From NCBI GenBank assembly GCA_004296775.1, contig RHGE01000034.1:31312-95311 (forward strand): a stretch of DNA of 64,000 nt. Reading direction: 5' to 3'. The notes beneath the pieces were generated by a model, which did not search any database, was not told the DNA's origin, and saw only the letters and a program-made list of their open reading frames with translations. The position numbers and the translations under genes were made by a program. This DNA comes from Marinilabiliaceae bacterium JC017 (GTDB lineage: Bacteria > Bacteroidota > Bacteroidia > Bacteroidales > Marinilabiliaceae). Shown one piece after another: positions 42,076-51,681 of the stretch. The number at the start of each line of letters is the position of its first letter. Positions within the stretch are counted from its first letter, which is position 1.

Positions 42076-43227
42076 ATGAAACGTTTTTTTGTAATCATAC
42101 TGCTGTGTGTTGTTATTGGTGATGTTACCGCACAGCAAAAAGAGACAGATACCACTTCGTTGGTGGATAAGGCGGCCGGATTGGCTGAATATATGCTGGA
42201 TTTGGTGACCTGGGAGAAGGAACGTTACATTTTCTCCATCTATCCCATGGCTGGCTATTCACCACGTACCGGCGCGGAGATCGGGTTGATGCCGGTGTTG
42301 CGCATTCTGCCTAAGAAGCCATCTGATTCGCCTTACTTCAGGCCTACCACCATTGCGCCTTCGTTCCAGGTTTCCACCTCGGGAATGTATGAAATGCAGT
42401 TTGATGTGGTGGCTTTTTCCTCCCGGCAGTTTTATGTCATCTCCCGCATGCAATACCTTTACTTGCCCGACTCTTTCTATGGATTGGGCAATGGGGATAA
42501 AGAGCCGCCCTATTCCGATTATGAGTTGAATCACTTTGGTTTTCGGGGTGATTTTCTCAAGGGCTGGAAGGATAAGTATTTCATTGGGGTGCGAGCCGAT
42601 ATTAATTATAATGAGAACAATAATGTCACCGGCGACCTGTTGCATCCAGGCATCCTGGGGTATGCCGGAGGCTGGGCCAATGGTATGGGGCCGGTACTGA
42701 CTTTCGATAACCGCGACGATCTGTTGTATCCCACCCGGGGCTGGTATATGTCCACCTCCACCATGTGGTATACCGACAAGCTGGGGAGTGACTATGACTT
42801 CAACACGCTTGAGTTTGATGTGCGGCATTACCTCTCCTTGCGGGCAGACAAGAGTATACTGGCGTTTCAGGGGTATATGAACTTTACCCACGGCGATGTG
42901 CCTTTCTTTAAAAGGGCTTTCCTGGGCGGGAAGCGTTTGCTGCGGGGTATCCCGCATCCGCATAAATACCTGGATCAGCATGCCTGGTATGTTCAGGGGG
43001 AGTATCGGCAACATATCTGGTGGCGTGTGGGGGCCACTGCTTTTGCCGGGGTGGGAAATGTGTTTGGTGACCTGAATAACAACATGCTCAACGATGCACA
43101 TGTGGCAGGCGGGTTGGGGTTGCGGTTCAGGGTATTGCCCGACGATGGTCTTAATTTTCGCATCGACTATGGCATGACCAATCGTGGTGACAATGCGCTT
43201 TACTTTACTATCCGGGAGGCGTTTTGA
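42076..43227 (+). CDS. BamA/TamA-like outer-membrane beta-barrel protein
   Basis: A 383-residue protein with a signal peptide (MKRFFVIILLCVVIGDVTAQ). The mature part is a 16-strand-type Omp85 C-terminal barrel (bacterial surface antigen domain) without POTRA domains: 'GYSPRTGAEIGLMPVLRIL', 'PTTIAPSFQVSTSGMYEMQF', 'VLTFDNRDDLLYPTRGWY' (the conserved 'D.RD...P..G' of Omp85), 'FKRAFLGGKRLLRGI' (the lid-loop VRGF/Y-like region, here LRGI) and a terminal Phe. It probably acts as a small outer-membrane pore or surface antigen; assembly activity without POTRA is doubtful. Confidence 0.88.
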   Translation: MKRFFVIILLCVVIGDVTAQQKETDTTSLVDKAAGLAEYMLDLVTWEKERYIFSIYPMAGYSPRTGAEIGLMPVLRILPKKPSDSPYFRPTTIAPSFQVSTSGMYEMQFDVVAFSSRQFYVISRMQYLYLPDSFYGLGNGDKEPPYSDYELNHFGFRGDFLKGWKDKYFIGVRADINYNENNNVTGDLLHPGILGYAGGWANGMGPVLTFDNRDDLLYPTRGWYMSTSTMWYTDKLGSDYDFNTLEFDVRHYLSLRADKSILAFQGYMNFTHGDVPFFKRAFLGGKRLLRGIPHPHKYLDQHAWYVQGEYRQHIWWRVGATAFAGVGNVFGDLNNNMLNDAHVAGGLGLRFRVLPDDGLNFRIDYGMTNRGDNALYFTIREAF

Positions 43228-43587
43228 GGAGTTAAGGTGAGAAATTGAAAAGGTGAGAAACCGCAGAGAAGGTGCAACCCAGAACCCAACATCGAACATT
43301 CCCAAATAGAAAAGTTGAGAAATTGAGAAGTTGAGAAACTGCAGAGAAGGTGCAACCCGGAACTCAGAACCCAGAACCCGACGTCGAACATCCCAACATC
43401 TCCACGTCGAACATCCCCACGTCGAACATCCCAACATCGAACATCCCAACATCTCCACGTCGAACATCCCCACGTCGAACATCCCAACATCTCCACGTCG
43501 AACATCCCCCCATCGAACATCCAAACCCTTCGTGTGTGCTTGTTTTCTCAAAAGCTACTAAAGAAGTAGGAATAAAAAACAGTCTAA
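43228..43587. repeat. Phrase-like low-complexity tandem array
   Basis: Two related ~47-base blocks (GAGAAACYGCAGAGAAGGTG at about 43256 and 43334) are followed by an array of 15-bp words CACGTCGAACATCCC and AACATCGAACATCCC with AACATCTC spacers, to about 43525. All three frames stay open across much of it, which creates false ORFs on both strands. Confidence 0.85.
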
Positions 43588-43591
43588 AGGC

Positions 43592-43623
43592 TTGTAGCTA
43601 ATGAAATAAGTGTTTTACTTTGC
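43592..43623 (+). promoter_or_regulatory. Candidate promoter for the Rrf2-cysK operon
   Basis: CTTG (43592-43595), a 20-base spacer and TTACTTTG (43616-43623) approximate the TTTG-N19/20-TAnnTTTG consensus. The same TTACTTTGC box occurs upstream of trkA. The ATG of the regulator is 27 bases downstream. Confidence 0.35.
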
Positions 43624-43649
43624 CTTAAAGGATAGTAAAAGAATAGGAG

Positions 43650-44066
43650 ATGTTTTCAAGGAAGGTATATTATGGATTGCGGTTTTTGTTGGTGTTGGCT
43701 TCCCGTGGCGGTGAACTGCCCGTTGGTGTGGGGGAGCTGGCAGTGAATGAGGGATTGCCGGTGAAATTCATGGAGGCCATTGCGGTGAGCTTGCGGAAGC
43801 ATGCGTTGGTGAATGTGAAAAGAGGCGCCGGAGGTGGTTACCGATTGGCCAAACCATTGGATCAGATTTCTTTGTATGAGGTGGTGGCGGCCCTGGAAGA
43901 CAAAGCGGAGAAAGTGCCGGAGGGAGAGTCGCATAAGGCGATAGCGGTGGAGAAGTATATGGATGAGGTGAAAAATGAATACCATACCTTTTTAGAGAGT
44001 TGCTCATTGAAGCGATTAAAGGAATTGTTGGATGATGAGAATCAGCAAGTGATGTATTATATATAA
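43650..44066 (+). CDS. Rrf2-family transcriptional regulator (CymR-like context)
   Basis: A 138-residue winged helix-turn-helix protein. The start '[20 protein letters not shown]' is the Rrf2 N-terminal helix, '[20 protein letters not shown]' the recognition helix pair, and '[20 protein letters not shown]' the wing. The three-cysteine [2Fe-2S] set of IscR/NsrR is absent; only one Cys (ESCSLKRL) is present, so it should not bind a cluster that way. It precedes cysK by 10 bases, as in CymR-like control of cysteine synthesis, so regulating cysK in response to sulfur status or the CysK complex is a reasonable inference. Confidence 0.9.
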   Translation: MFSRKVYYGLRFLLVLASRGGELPVGVGELAVNEGLPVKFMEAIAVSLRKHALVNVKRGAGGGYRLAKPLDQISLYEVVAALEDKAEKVPEGESHKAIAVEKYMDEVKNEYHTFLESCSLKRLKELLDDENQQVMYYI

Positions 44067-44076
44067 ACAAGGAATC

Positions 44077-45000
44077 ATGAGTAAAATAGCAAATAACATT
44101 ACGGAATTAATCGGGCATACTCCGTTGGTGCGCATCAATCGCCTGGCAGCTGATGCCGGTGCTGAGGTGGTGGCAAAGCTCGAATTCTTTAATCCGGCCA
44201 GTTCGGTGAAAGATCGTATTGCGCTATCGATGATAGAGGATGCAGAACGGTCGGGTGTATTGGATAAGGAGACGGTTATTATTGAACCAACCAGTGGGAA
44301 TACGGGTGTGGGGTTGGCGTTTGTAGCTGCCGTTAAAGGTTACAAGCTGGTGCTGACCATGCCGGAGAGTATGAGCATGGAACGGCGTAAGCTGTTAAAG
44401 AAATTTGGTGCAGAGTTGGTGTTAACACCGGCCGAGAAAGGGATGAAAGGAGCTATTGAAAAGGCCGATGAGTTGGCGAAAAACTATGAAAAGGCCTTTA
44501 TTCCGCAGCAGTTTAAGAACCCCGCCAACCCTTCTATTCATAAGTGTACCACCGTGGAAGAGATTTGGAATGATACCGATGGCAGGGTTGATGTTTTTGT
44601 GGCCGGCATTGGTACGGGGGGTACCATCACGGGTGTTGGTGAAGTATTAAAGGAGCGGAATCCGGATGTGAAGATTATTGCAGTAGAGCCTGCTGCTTCT
44701 GCCATCTTGTCTGGCGGCGAACCAGGGCCCCATAAAATTCAGGGTATCGGTGCCGGGTTTGTGCCTGAGGTATTGAATACCGCCGTATACGACGAAGTGA
44801 TACGGGTAGATAATGAAGTGGCTATTGAGACCTGTCACCTGGCAGCTACCCGGGAGGGGATCTTGTGCGGGTATTCTTCAGGTGCCGCCTTATGGGCCGC
44901 TATTGAAGTGGCCAAGCGACCTGAAAACAAAGGAAAGCGAATTGTTGTTCTTTTACCCGATACGGGCGAACGTTATTTGAGTAGTTTTAAAATTGATTAA
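44077..45000 (+). CDS. cysK: Cysteine synthase A (O-acetylserine sulfhydrylase)
   Basis: A 307-residue PLP enzyme converting O-acetylserine and sulfide to cysteine. The internal aldimine lysine is Lys45 in '[15 protein letters not shown]'. The substrate loop '[13 protein letters not shown]' and PLP-phosphate cradle '[15 protein letters not shown]' are complete, and '[11 protein letters not shown]' closes the active site. Standard length. Co-transcribed with the Rrf2-type regulator. A good terminator follows. Confidence 0.96.
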   Translation: MSKIANNITELIGHTPLVRINRLAADAGAEVVAKLEFFNPASSVKDRIALSMIEDAERSGVLDKETVIIEPTSGNTGVGLAFVAAVKGYKLVLTMPESMSMERRKLLKKFGAELVLTPAEKGMKGAIEKADELAKNYEKAFIPQQFKNPANPSIHKCTTVEEIWNDTDGRVDVFVAGIGTGGTITGVGEVLKERNPDVKIIAVEPAASAILSGGEPGPHKIQGIGAGFVPEVLNTAVYDEVIRVDNEVAIETCHLAATREGILCGYSSGAALWAAIEVAKRPENKGKRIVVLLPDTGERYLSSFKID

Positions 45001-45003
45001 TAA

Positions 45004-45043
45004 AAACCCCTGGTGAGGATTATGCACCAGGGGTTTGTTTTTT
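45004..45043 (+). terminator. Terminator after cysK
   Basis: AAACCCCTGGTG (45004-45015)/CACCAGGGGTTT (45025-45036), 12-bp perfect stem with 9-nt loop, followed by GTTTTTT. Confidence 0.9.
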
Positions 45044-45145
45044 ATAAGTCCGACTCTTGTTTATCAATATTAATTTGAGTAGATCGGCTTTATTCTATGA
45101 TTAATTGCCATTATTCCTGCAGCTTTATCCTGAGGGCCTTCAGTG

Positions 45146-45721
45146 TTACACAGGAAGCGTTGCAGTTTCTTCTTGTGGCAGCCAATTCTTGTCAAAAGGC
45201 CTTGCCTGGAACACATTTCCCAGATCGATGTTGATGGCGTTGTTGTTTCGTTTTTTGCTCCGGTAATTGTCAACGATCAGCACAAAGCAGACCATTAAAA
45301 ACTGATCGGCATCGTCGTTTGCCATCATCATGTAATTATCCCCTTCGAAGAAGGTAACTGCCTCTTTGGTAAACCAGGCGACTTGTTGGTCGTTTTTGAA
45401 AATAGAAAATTTCCTGCCGCGGTGGCCGTAAATGTCATATGTGTCTGTTCCGTTGATGCAGCGGAAGTGGTTCTTCCAATAGGATTCGGTATTAAAAAGG
45501 ATAGGGGCTTGATTTTCTATCTCTACATGGTAGCGCGCCTTGAAGAAAGCGAATTTCTTTTTTATGCTGGCTAGTTTCTTTTCATTGTCGGCTCTGAATA
45601 CCTCTATCTCAGATAATATTCTGAAGATTTTAGAGGCTGCCTTTAGGGTTGTTTGTTGATTATGTACCACGGAGAACTTATCGCCGATGGCCATTTTCTT
45701 TTGGTTGATGTCTATTCTCAT
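45146..45721 (-). CDS. LURP-one/Tubby-C-terminal-like family protein
   Basis: The start at 45721 (MRIDINQKKMAIGDKFSV) is preferred to an ATG 81 bases upstream because the family begins with 'I.QK...GDK..V'. About 191 residues of antiparallel beta strands: 'KIFRILSEIEVF', 'LASIKKKFAFFKARYHVEI', 'TYDIYGHRGRKFSIF', 'QVAWFTKEAVTFFEGDNYMM', ending in a hydrophobic helix ('DQFLMVCFVLIVDNY') as in the LURP-one/phospholipid scramblase superfamily. No enzymatic motif. Single gene, function unknown. The last ~25 residues are extra relative to typical members. Confidence 0.65.
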   Translation of the reverse strand: MRIDINQKKMAIGDKFSVVHNQQTTLKAASKIFRILSEIEVFRADNEKKLASIKKKFAFFKARYHVEIENQAPILFNTESYWKNHFRCINGTDTYDIYGHRGRKFSIFKNDQQVAWFTKEAVTFFEGDNYMMMANDDADQFLMVCFVLIVDNYRSKKRNNNAINIDLGNVFQARPFDKNWLPQEETATLPV

Positions 45722-46174
45722 TGTCGTTTTTGGATTAAAAGCCGCGAAGATAGTTTTTTCAGGAAAAGGAAGGCAGTTCTTTAATGTGTTTTGCAACAAC
45801 ATTATGGTCGTTTATGATTGTTTAACTTTTTCTCGAGTTTGTGGGGTTATTGTTAGTATTAGATAATAGGCTATAGATTTGACGACTGTATAACCCGATC
45901 CTACCACTAGTTTTGACACCTCCAATACAAATCAATAGAATAACGCAAAAATCTAATTAACGAGCTGGACGGAAGCGTTTATTTGACTAGCGTTTTTTGG
46001 TTCCTTTTTGGGGCGATGCCAAAAAGGGATTAGGATCCGGGATAACGTCCCGATTAAAATACAGAGTCTTCAAGTCTTGACATCCTAACTACTATGGCAT
46101 GTTTTTGCCTATTTAGTGACGATGAGTTTAGTTGAAGGGATGGGGGTTGTATTTTTTGCAACTATCTTTGCCGC
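45722..46174. other. Intergenic stretch between two divergent genes
   Basis: No gene is seen. The TTAGATAATAGG phrase occurs near 45858. A GGGATAACGTCCC palindrome lies at about 46038-46051. A TATCTTTG -7 box at 46163-46170 lies only five bases before the helicase ATG, which would imply a nearly leaderless transcript. Confidence 0.35.
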
Positions 46175-47497
46175 ATGCAAAAGAATTCAAAGGTTGTCCG
46201 GGAGGGACTGAGAAAAATGGGCATTTCTGAGCTTAATGAAATGCAACAGGCCACGATTGATGCTTGTGTGAAAAACGATGATGTGGTGTTGCTGGCACCT
46301 ACAGGGTCAGGGAAGACACTGGCTTTTTTGTTGCCATTAATCGCCACCTTAGATCCCAACGCGGTGACTGTGCAGGCTATTATATTGGCACCATCCAGGG
46401 AGCTGGCACTGCAAATTGAGAGTGTGTTAAAAAATCTGGGAACAGGATTTAAGGTGAACTGTTGTTATGGCGGCCATCCCATCAAGACAGAGATAAACAA
46501 CCTGCAGCATCCGCCGGCAGTACTGATTGGTACCCCGGGACGCGTGGCTGATCATTTGCGCCGGAAGAGTTTTAATCCATCAAAGGTGAGAACGCTGGTG
46601 CTGGATGAGTTTGATAAGGCATTGGAGTTGGGTTTTCACATAGAGATGAAAGAGATCATCTGGCAGTTGAAGCGGGTGAAACAACGTATCCTGACTTCCG
46701 CCACACATATGGATGAGATTCCTGCTTTCACAGGTGTGCGGGCACCTTTTAAGTTGAGCTTTATCAGTGAAGAGATACCACAGGGATTAACGCTGAAGGC
46801 CATCCGGTCGGAAGGGCGGGATAAATTGGAGGCTTTTTTCAGGTTGGTGTGTCAGCTGGGCAACGAACCGATGCTGGTATTTGTTAACCACCGTGACTCG
46901 GCCGATCGTATTAGCGGGCATCTGCATGAAATGGGACTGGCCCATGATGTATTTCATGGTGGCATGAAACAGGAGGAGCGGGAGCGGTCGCTCATTAAAT
47001 TCCGTAATGGCAGTCATCATTTGTTGATTACAACCGACCTGGCTTCCAGGGGGCTGGATATACCTGAGATAAAGTATGTCATTCATTACCATCTTCCGTC
47101 GAAAGAGGAGGCTTTTATTCACCGTAACGGACGTACCGCGCGAATGAATGCCGAAGGAACCGCCTATTTGGTTTTAGGGGAAGACGAGCCGTTGCCATCC
47201 TATATCACCGGTGAGGTGGCTTTTGAAGCGGTTGAGGAGCAGGCTGAATTGCCCCAGACGCCCGAATGGGTAACGGTTTATATCGGTAGTGGTAAAAAGG
47301 ATAAGGTCAATAAGGTGGATATCGTGGGGCTCTTTCTGAAAAAAGGAAAGTTGCAAAAGGATGATCTTGGTTTGATTGATGTCCTGGATTATTCTTCTTT
47401 TGTGGCTGTTCGCCGAAATAAAGTGAAGAAGCTGCTGCAGTTAATTAGTAAGGAGAAGATCAAAAATAAAAAGTTGAAAATAGCTGTCTCAAAATAG
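46175..47497 (+). CDS. DEAD-box RNA helicase, DbpA-like, with DEFD motif
   Basis: A 440-residue ATP-dependent RNA helicase. The motifs are Q ('GISELNEMQQATI'), I ('APTGSGKTLAF'), Ia ('PSRELALQ'), Ib ('GTPGRV'), II ('VLDEFDKALELGF', so DEFD instead of DEAD), III ('TSATH'), V ('ATDLASRGLDIPEIKYVIHY') and VI ('HRNGRTARM'). The C-terminal ~75 residues ('VTVYIGSGKKDKVNKVDIVG' ... 'LIDVLDYSSFVAV') match the DbpA/CsdA RNA-binding domain, which in DbpA recognises 23S rRNA hairpin 92. A role in ribosome assembly is inferred. Single gene. Confidence 0.93.
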   Translation: MQKNSKVVREGLRKMGISELNEMQQATIDACVKNDDVVLLAPTGSGKTLAFLLPLIATLDPNAVTVQAIILAPSRELALQIESVLKNLGTGFKVNCCYGGHPIKTEINNLQHPPAVLIGTPGRVADHLRRKSFNPSKVRTLVLDEFDKALELGFHIEMKEIIWQLKRVKQRILTSATHMDEIPAFTGVRAPFKLSFISEEIPQGLTLKAIRSEGRDKLEAFFRLVCQLGNEPMLVFVNHRDSADRISGHLHEMGLAHDVFHGGMKQEERERSLIKFRNGSHHLLITTDLASRGLDIPEIKYVIHYHLPSKEEAFIHRNGRTARMNAEGTAYLVLGEDEPLPSYITGEVAFEAVEEQAELPQTPEWVTVYIGSGKKDKVNKVDIVGLFLKKGKLQKDDLGLIDVLDYSSFVAVRRNKVKKLLQLISKEKIKNKKLKIAVSK

Positions 47498-48163
47498 TTA
47501 CAGGCAGCAGGTTTGTAGGGTGAGTGATGCGGATAGGTGATAGATCGGGGTGGAACTGCTACATCCTGGCCTGAAAGGCCATTTGTAAAAGCATAGGGTT
47601 TTAACCCTATGTCTATTAGTGTATGTAAATTCAACCCAGAAAGGGTGTTTGTATTTTTGAGGTAGTATTTAATACATATCAGGCCTTCAGCCTTCCTTGT
47701 TGTTGTAATTGGAAACACAGGGTTGAAACCCTGTGCTATTACAGGCACTCTTTCAGAGTTTTTTTATTAAAAGCTTGCTACATGAAAGACCAGTAATACT
47801 CACGCCTGCTGGCTCTATTCTAATTAATGATTGACTTAGATGTTAGTTTTCCAATGGTCTTTGATCGTATTGACGTTTAGATGATAGATCGGGGTGGAAC
47901 TGCTACATCCAGGCCTGAAAGGCCATTTGTAAAAGCATAGGGTTTTGACCCTATGTCTATTAGTGTATGTAAATTCAACCCTGAAAGGGTGTTTGTATTT
48001 TTGAGGTAGCGTTTAATACATATCAGGCCTTCAGTCTTCCTTATTGTTGTGATTGGAAACACAGGGTTGAAACCCTGTGCTATTACAGGCACTCTTTCAG
48101 AGTTTTTTATTAAAAGCTTGCTACATGAAAGACCAGTAATTCTCACGCCTGTTGGTTCTATTT
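47498..48163. repeat. Directly duplicated ~280-bp hairpin-rich element
   Basis: Two near-identical copies lie at 47539-47819 and 47883-48162 (offset 344 bp). Each contains small palindromes: GGCCTGAAAGGCC, CATAGGGTTT-ACCCTATG, AACCC-GAAAGGGT and CACAGGGTTGAAACCCTGTG. Minus-strand open frames of 119 and 89 codons through the copies are conserved between them only because the DNA is; no start or coding context supports them. This looks like a Bacteroidota intergenic repeat family. Confidence 0.8.
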
Positions 48164-48838
48164 TTACTCTAATGGATTTATCTCTGCTGATATTTGTTCG
48201 ATTTCGTTGGATTCGAAAGTGAAAATATCTTCCGATTGGGTAAAAGTCATTTTGTACATGACACGGGCTACCTTGGTGGCTTCAATGGCTCGGTATTTTA
48301 TGAACTTACCTGTCAGTAGGGGGGCTATGAAATTTAGAATTTTTGCTGATATCTGTTCGCCTGACCTTGTTTTCTCTCTGTTTCCTAAAAGTAATGAGGG
48401 GCGATAAATAAATATAGAAGGGATGTCGCATTGTTTTACGGCTGTTTCCATTTGGCCTTTGGTGCGCAGGTAGAAACTGGAGGAGGTAGGGTTTGCACCC
48501 ACCGAACTAACTACGGAAAATGATCTGGCATTATGGCGGACTGCCCATCTGGATAGGTTTACCACGTAATCAAAATCGACCTGTCTGAAAGCTTCTTTGC
48601 TTCCTGCTTTTTTTTGTGTAGAACCCAATGTGCAGAAAACATCGTCAATGTGTTCATGGATATTCAGGTCGGGGAGTGTTTCAAAATCAAGGGTAATGAC
48701 GTCTACCTTGGGATCGGTGATTTTAAGGTGGTGACGACTAAGGATAATAATCCTGGAGAAGGAATAGCTTTTTATCAGGTGTTTCATCAGGCATTGTCCA
48801 ATCAATCCTGTGGCTCCGGCTATAACTGCAGTTTTCAT
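48164..48838 (-). CDS. NAD(P)-binding SDR-like protein (TIP30/YbjT-type)
   Basis: A 224-residue atypical short-chain dehydrogenase. The dinucleotide loop is 'TAVIAGATGLIGQCLMKHL' (GATGLIG) at residues 3-20. 'DDVFCTLGSTQKKAGSKEAF' and 'VDFDYVVNLSRWAVRHNARS' are family blocks, then 'FSVVSSVGANPTSSSFYLRT' followed by KGQME (the Y..K pair is Y-L-R-T-K). 'IFIYRPSLLLGNRE' follows. The arrangement matches HTATIP2/TIP30-like oxidoreductases found in many bacteria. The function is unknown. It is upstream of nothing on its strand except the duplicated repeat region. Confidence 0.85.
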   Translation of the reverse strand: MKTAVIAGATGLIGQCLMKHLIKSYSFSRIIILSRHHLKITDPKVDVITLDFETLPDLNIHEHIDDVFCTLGSTQKKAGSKEAFRQVDFDYVVNLSRWAVRHNARSFSVVSSVGANPTSSSFYLRTKGQMETAVKQCDIPSIFIYRPSLLLGNREKTRSGEQISAKILNFIAPLLTGKFIKYRAIEATKVARVMYKMTFTQSEDIFTFESNEIEQISAEINPLE

Positions 48839-48862
48839 GTGTACCTCCTGCTTTTTTAAGTG

Positions 48863-48922
48863 AAATCATTTCGACAGAATTGAGGTGATCTATTAAAATT
48901 CCCGCATCTGTCGAAATGATTT
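48863..48922. repeat. 16-bp perfect inverted repeat between aconitase and the SDR gene
   Basis: AAATCATTTCGACAGA (48863-48878) and its exact complement at 48907-48922 enclose 28 bases. It lies in the 118-base gap downstream of aconitase and upstream of the SDR gene, both on the minus strand. Neither side has a long T tract, so an operator or mRNA-end structure is as likely as a terminator. Confidence 0.6.
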
Positions 48923-48956
48923 GCTTATGAATTAATAACCGGATGTTGTTCCCGGT

Positions 48957-51218
48957 TTATTTTTGCTGTTTAATCAGGTTGAGTGCTGATCCGGCTTTAA
49001 ACCAGGCAATCTGCTGCTCATTGTAAGTATGATTGGCTGTGATTACCTCTTTAGAGCCATCGGCATGCACCAACTCTAATGATAATGGTTTCTCTGGTGC
49101 GAACTGATCCAGATCCAGGAAGTTGAATGTATCATCCTCCATTATCTTGTCGTAATCTGCTTCATTGGTAAAAGTAAGCCCCAGCATTCCCTGTTTTTTA
49201 AGGTTTGTTTCATGAATCCTGGCAAAACTCTTAACCAATACCACTCTGACACCTAAGTGACGAGGCTCCATGGCGGCATGTTCCCTTGAAGAACCTTCTC
49301 CATAGTTATGGTCGCCCACTACAACCGTAGGAACACCAGCGGCTTTGTAAGCCCGTTGTGTTGCAGGAACTTCTCCGTATTCACCGGTTAACTGGTTTTT
49401 CACTTTATTGGTTTCGTGGTTGAAAGCGTTGACAGCTCCAATTAACATGTTATTTGAGATATTGTCAAGGTGCCCACGGTAACGTAACCAAGGTCCGGCC
49501 ATAGAGATGTGGTCAGTCGTACATTTGCCTTCTGCTTTAATCAGCAGTTTAGCGCCTGTAATATTCTCACCATTCCAGGGTGCAAATGGGGTGAGTAATT
49601 GAAGGCGTTCGCTCTTCTCGTTTACTGTTATTTCAATGCCTGAACCGTCTGTAGCTGGTTTTTGGTAGCCGTTATTTTCCACTGCAAAACCTTTTACCGG
49701 TAATTCATCACCAGTAGGAGGATCCAGTTTCACGGCCTCGCCATTCTCGTTAATCAGTGTATCGGTAATAGGGTTGAATCCCAGGTCGCCGGCGATGGCC
49801 AATGCAGTTACCATTTCAGGAGATGCCACAAAGGCATGGGTGTTTGGATTGCCGTCAGCACGTTTGGCGAAGTTGCGGTTAAAGGAGTGAACAATGGTAT
49901 TCTTCTCTTTTTTGTCTGCACCTTCACGGGCCCACATGCCAATACAAGGGCCACAGGCGTTAGCAAATACTTTTCCGCCAATTTGGTTGAATGTATTAAT
50001 AAGGCCGTCGCGATCGATGGTGTATCGCACTTGCTCCGATCCCGGTGTGATGGAGAATTCAGCTTTTGCTTTTAGATTTTTTTCAGCTGCCTGTTTTGCC
50101 ACAGAGGCCGAACGGGCGATGTCTTCATAGGAAGAGTTGGTACAGGAACCAATCAAGCCTACTTCTACTTTCAGTGGATAACCGTTTTGCTCAGCCACTT
50201 CCCGCATTTTTGAAATAGGGGTTGCTTTATCGGGAGAGAATGGGCCGTTAATGTGTGGCTCCAGTTCGCTTAGGTTGATCTCGATAACCTGATCGAAATA
50301 TTTTTCAGGATCAGCGTATACTTCAGGGTCAGCAGTCAGGTGCTCTTTTATTTGATTGGCCGCCTCGGCTACGTCCATGCGGTTGGTTGCTTTCAGGTAG
50401 CGTTCCATAGAAGCATCATAACCAAACGTAGAAGTGGTGGCACCAATTTCGGCACCCATATTACAAATGGTACCTTTTCCGGTACAGCTAATCGATTGGG
50501 CACCTTCACCAAAGTACTCAACAATGCAGCCTGTTCCGCCTTTAACCGTCAATAGACCTGCCACTTTAAGGATGATGTCTTTAGGTGCTGCCCAGCCATT
50601 CAGCTTACCGGTAAGTTTTATACCAATTAATTTCGGGAATTTCAATTCCCATGGCATACCAGCCATAACATCTACGGCATCGGCCCCACCAACTCCAACG
50701 GCGACCATACCCAGTCCGCCGGCATTTACTGTGTGAGAGTCGGTACCAATCATCATACCTCCGGGGAAAGCATAATTTTCCAATACTACCTGGTGGATAA
50801 TTCCTGCACCTGGTTTCCAAAAGCCGATGCCATATTTATTGGACACGGAGCTCAGGAAATCATACACCTCTTTATTGGTGATTTCAGCTGCCGGCAGGTC
50901 GGTCTTGGCTCCCTCTTTTGCCTGAATCAGGTGGTCCGCATGTGCGGTAGCGGGTACGGCCACTTTGTCTTTTCCTGCCTGCATGAATTGCAACAACGCC
51001 ATTTGGGCGGTAGCATCCTGCATGGCAACCCGGTCCGGATTGAAGTTGACATAGGATTGTCCTCTTCCATGCGGTTGCGCTGGCAATGTATCTGCCAGGT
51101 GGGCATAAAGAATCTTTTCTGTCAAAGTAAGTGGTTTGCCTAATAGCTCGCGGGCACTTCCCACTTTGTCAGCCATTTCAGCATAAACCTTTTTGATCAT
51201 TTCAATGTCGAAAGCCAT
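48957..51218 (-). CDS. acnA: Aconitate hydratase
   Basis: A 753-residue mitochondrial-type aconitase that isomerises citrate to isocitrate in the TCA cycle. The [4Fe-4S] cysteines are seen in '[18 protein letters not shown]' and '[12 protein letters not shown]'. '[20 protein letters not shown]' is the first substrate-binding block, and the swivel domain has '[20 protein letters not shown]' with the catalytic Ser (GSSREH). Full length. Single gene on the minus strand; a TAGATTTG element (51271-51264) about 45 bases upstream may be the -7 box. Confidence 0.96.
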   Translation of the reverse strand: MAFDIEMIKKVYAEMADKVGSARELLGKPLTLTEKILYAHLADTLPAQPHGRGQSYVNFNPDRVAMQDATAQMALLQFMQAGKDKVAVPATAHADHLIQAKEGAKTDLPAAEITNKEVYDFLSSVSNKYGIGFWKPGAGIIHQVVLENYAFPGGMMIGTDSHTVNAGGLGMVAVGVGGADAVDVMAGMPWELKFPKLIGIKLTGKLNGWAAPKDIILKVAGLLTVKGGTGCIVEYFGEGAQSISCTGKGTICNMGAEIGATTSTFGYDASMERYLKATNRMDVAEAANQIKEHLTADPEVYADPEKYFDQVIEINLSELEPHINGPFSPDKATPISKMREVAEQNGYPLKVEVGLIGSCTNSSYEDIARSASVAKQAAEKNLKAKAEFSITPGSEQVRYTIDRDGLINTFNQIGGKVFANACGPCIGMWAREGADKKEKNTIVHSFNRNFAKRADGNPNTHAFVASPEMVTALAIAGDLGFNPITDTLINENGEAVKLDPPTGDELPVKGFAVENNGYQKPATDGSGIEITVNEKSERLQLLTPFAPWNGENITGAKLLIKAEGKCTTDHISMAGPWLRYRGHLDNISNNMLIGAVNAFNHETNKVKNQLTGEYGEVPATQRAYKAAGVPTVVVGDHNYGEGSSREHAAMEPRHLGVRVVLVKSFARIHETNLKKQGMLGLTFTNEADYDKIMEDDTFNFLDLDQFAPEKPLSLELVHADGSKEVITANHTYNEQQIAWFKAGSALNLIKQQK

Positions 51219-51681
51219 AACAATAAGAATTAGTCGTTAACTAGGAGTTTGATAATTGAAAAACAAATCTAGTAAAAAATCATAGTTGTTATAGGTTATT
51301 GCAAGTGTCAGAGGTTTTAGATTGAAAGATGTTATCTGTGCAGTTTATTTTCAGTAAATTAGGCCTTTATGTTGGTTGTGGGTGTTGGGGTGGGAGTAGA
51401 AGCTGTTATATAACATTCCAGATTTTTGACGTTGTATATTTGAGAAAAAATGTTTAAACCTTGGTGTGTTTGTTGGGTAATTATCAGTGAGTCAGGTGGT
51501 GTGTTTGGTGGATGTTGGTGTTTTGCAGGGTGTCAGACACTGATTTTAGATGTGTGAAATTAATAGTTAAAAGAAATTTGAAAATAGGAGGAGGGTATTT
51601 TTTTTATCAAATAAAATAGGTGGAATTGGTAATTGTTTCCAGCCAATACTGTTTTTGCCTTATGTTTTAAAATGAACGAAT
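51219..51681. other. Intergenic stretch, G/T-rich, no gene seen
   Basis: Divergent spacer holding the promoters of aconitase and the permease. About 51370-51545 is noticeably G+T-rich on the + strand (runs of GTTGTGGGTG, GGTGGTGTGTTTGGTGG). No repeat unit is clear. Confidence 0.35.

Noticed and set aside
42259..43551. 430-codon open frame on the minus strand
   Set aside because: It lies antisense to the clear BamA-like gene and continues into the CGAACATCCC array, which keeps all frames open. Its translation is simple repeats (CSTWGCSTW) followed by an antisense shadow.
47389..48146. Minus-strand open frames of 119 and 89 codons
   Set aside because: They coincide with the duplicated 280-bp hairpin element, and one overlaps the helicase 3' end. 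They look like conserved non-coding DNA misread as protein.
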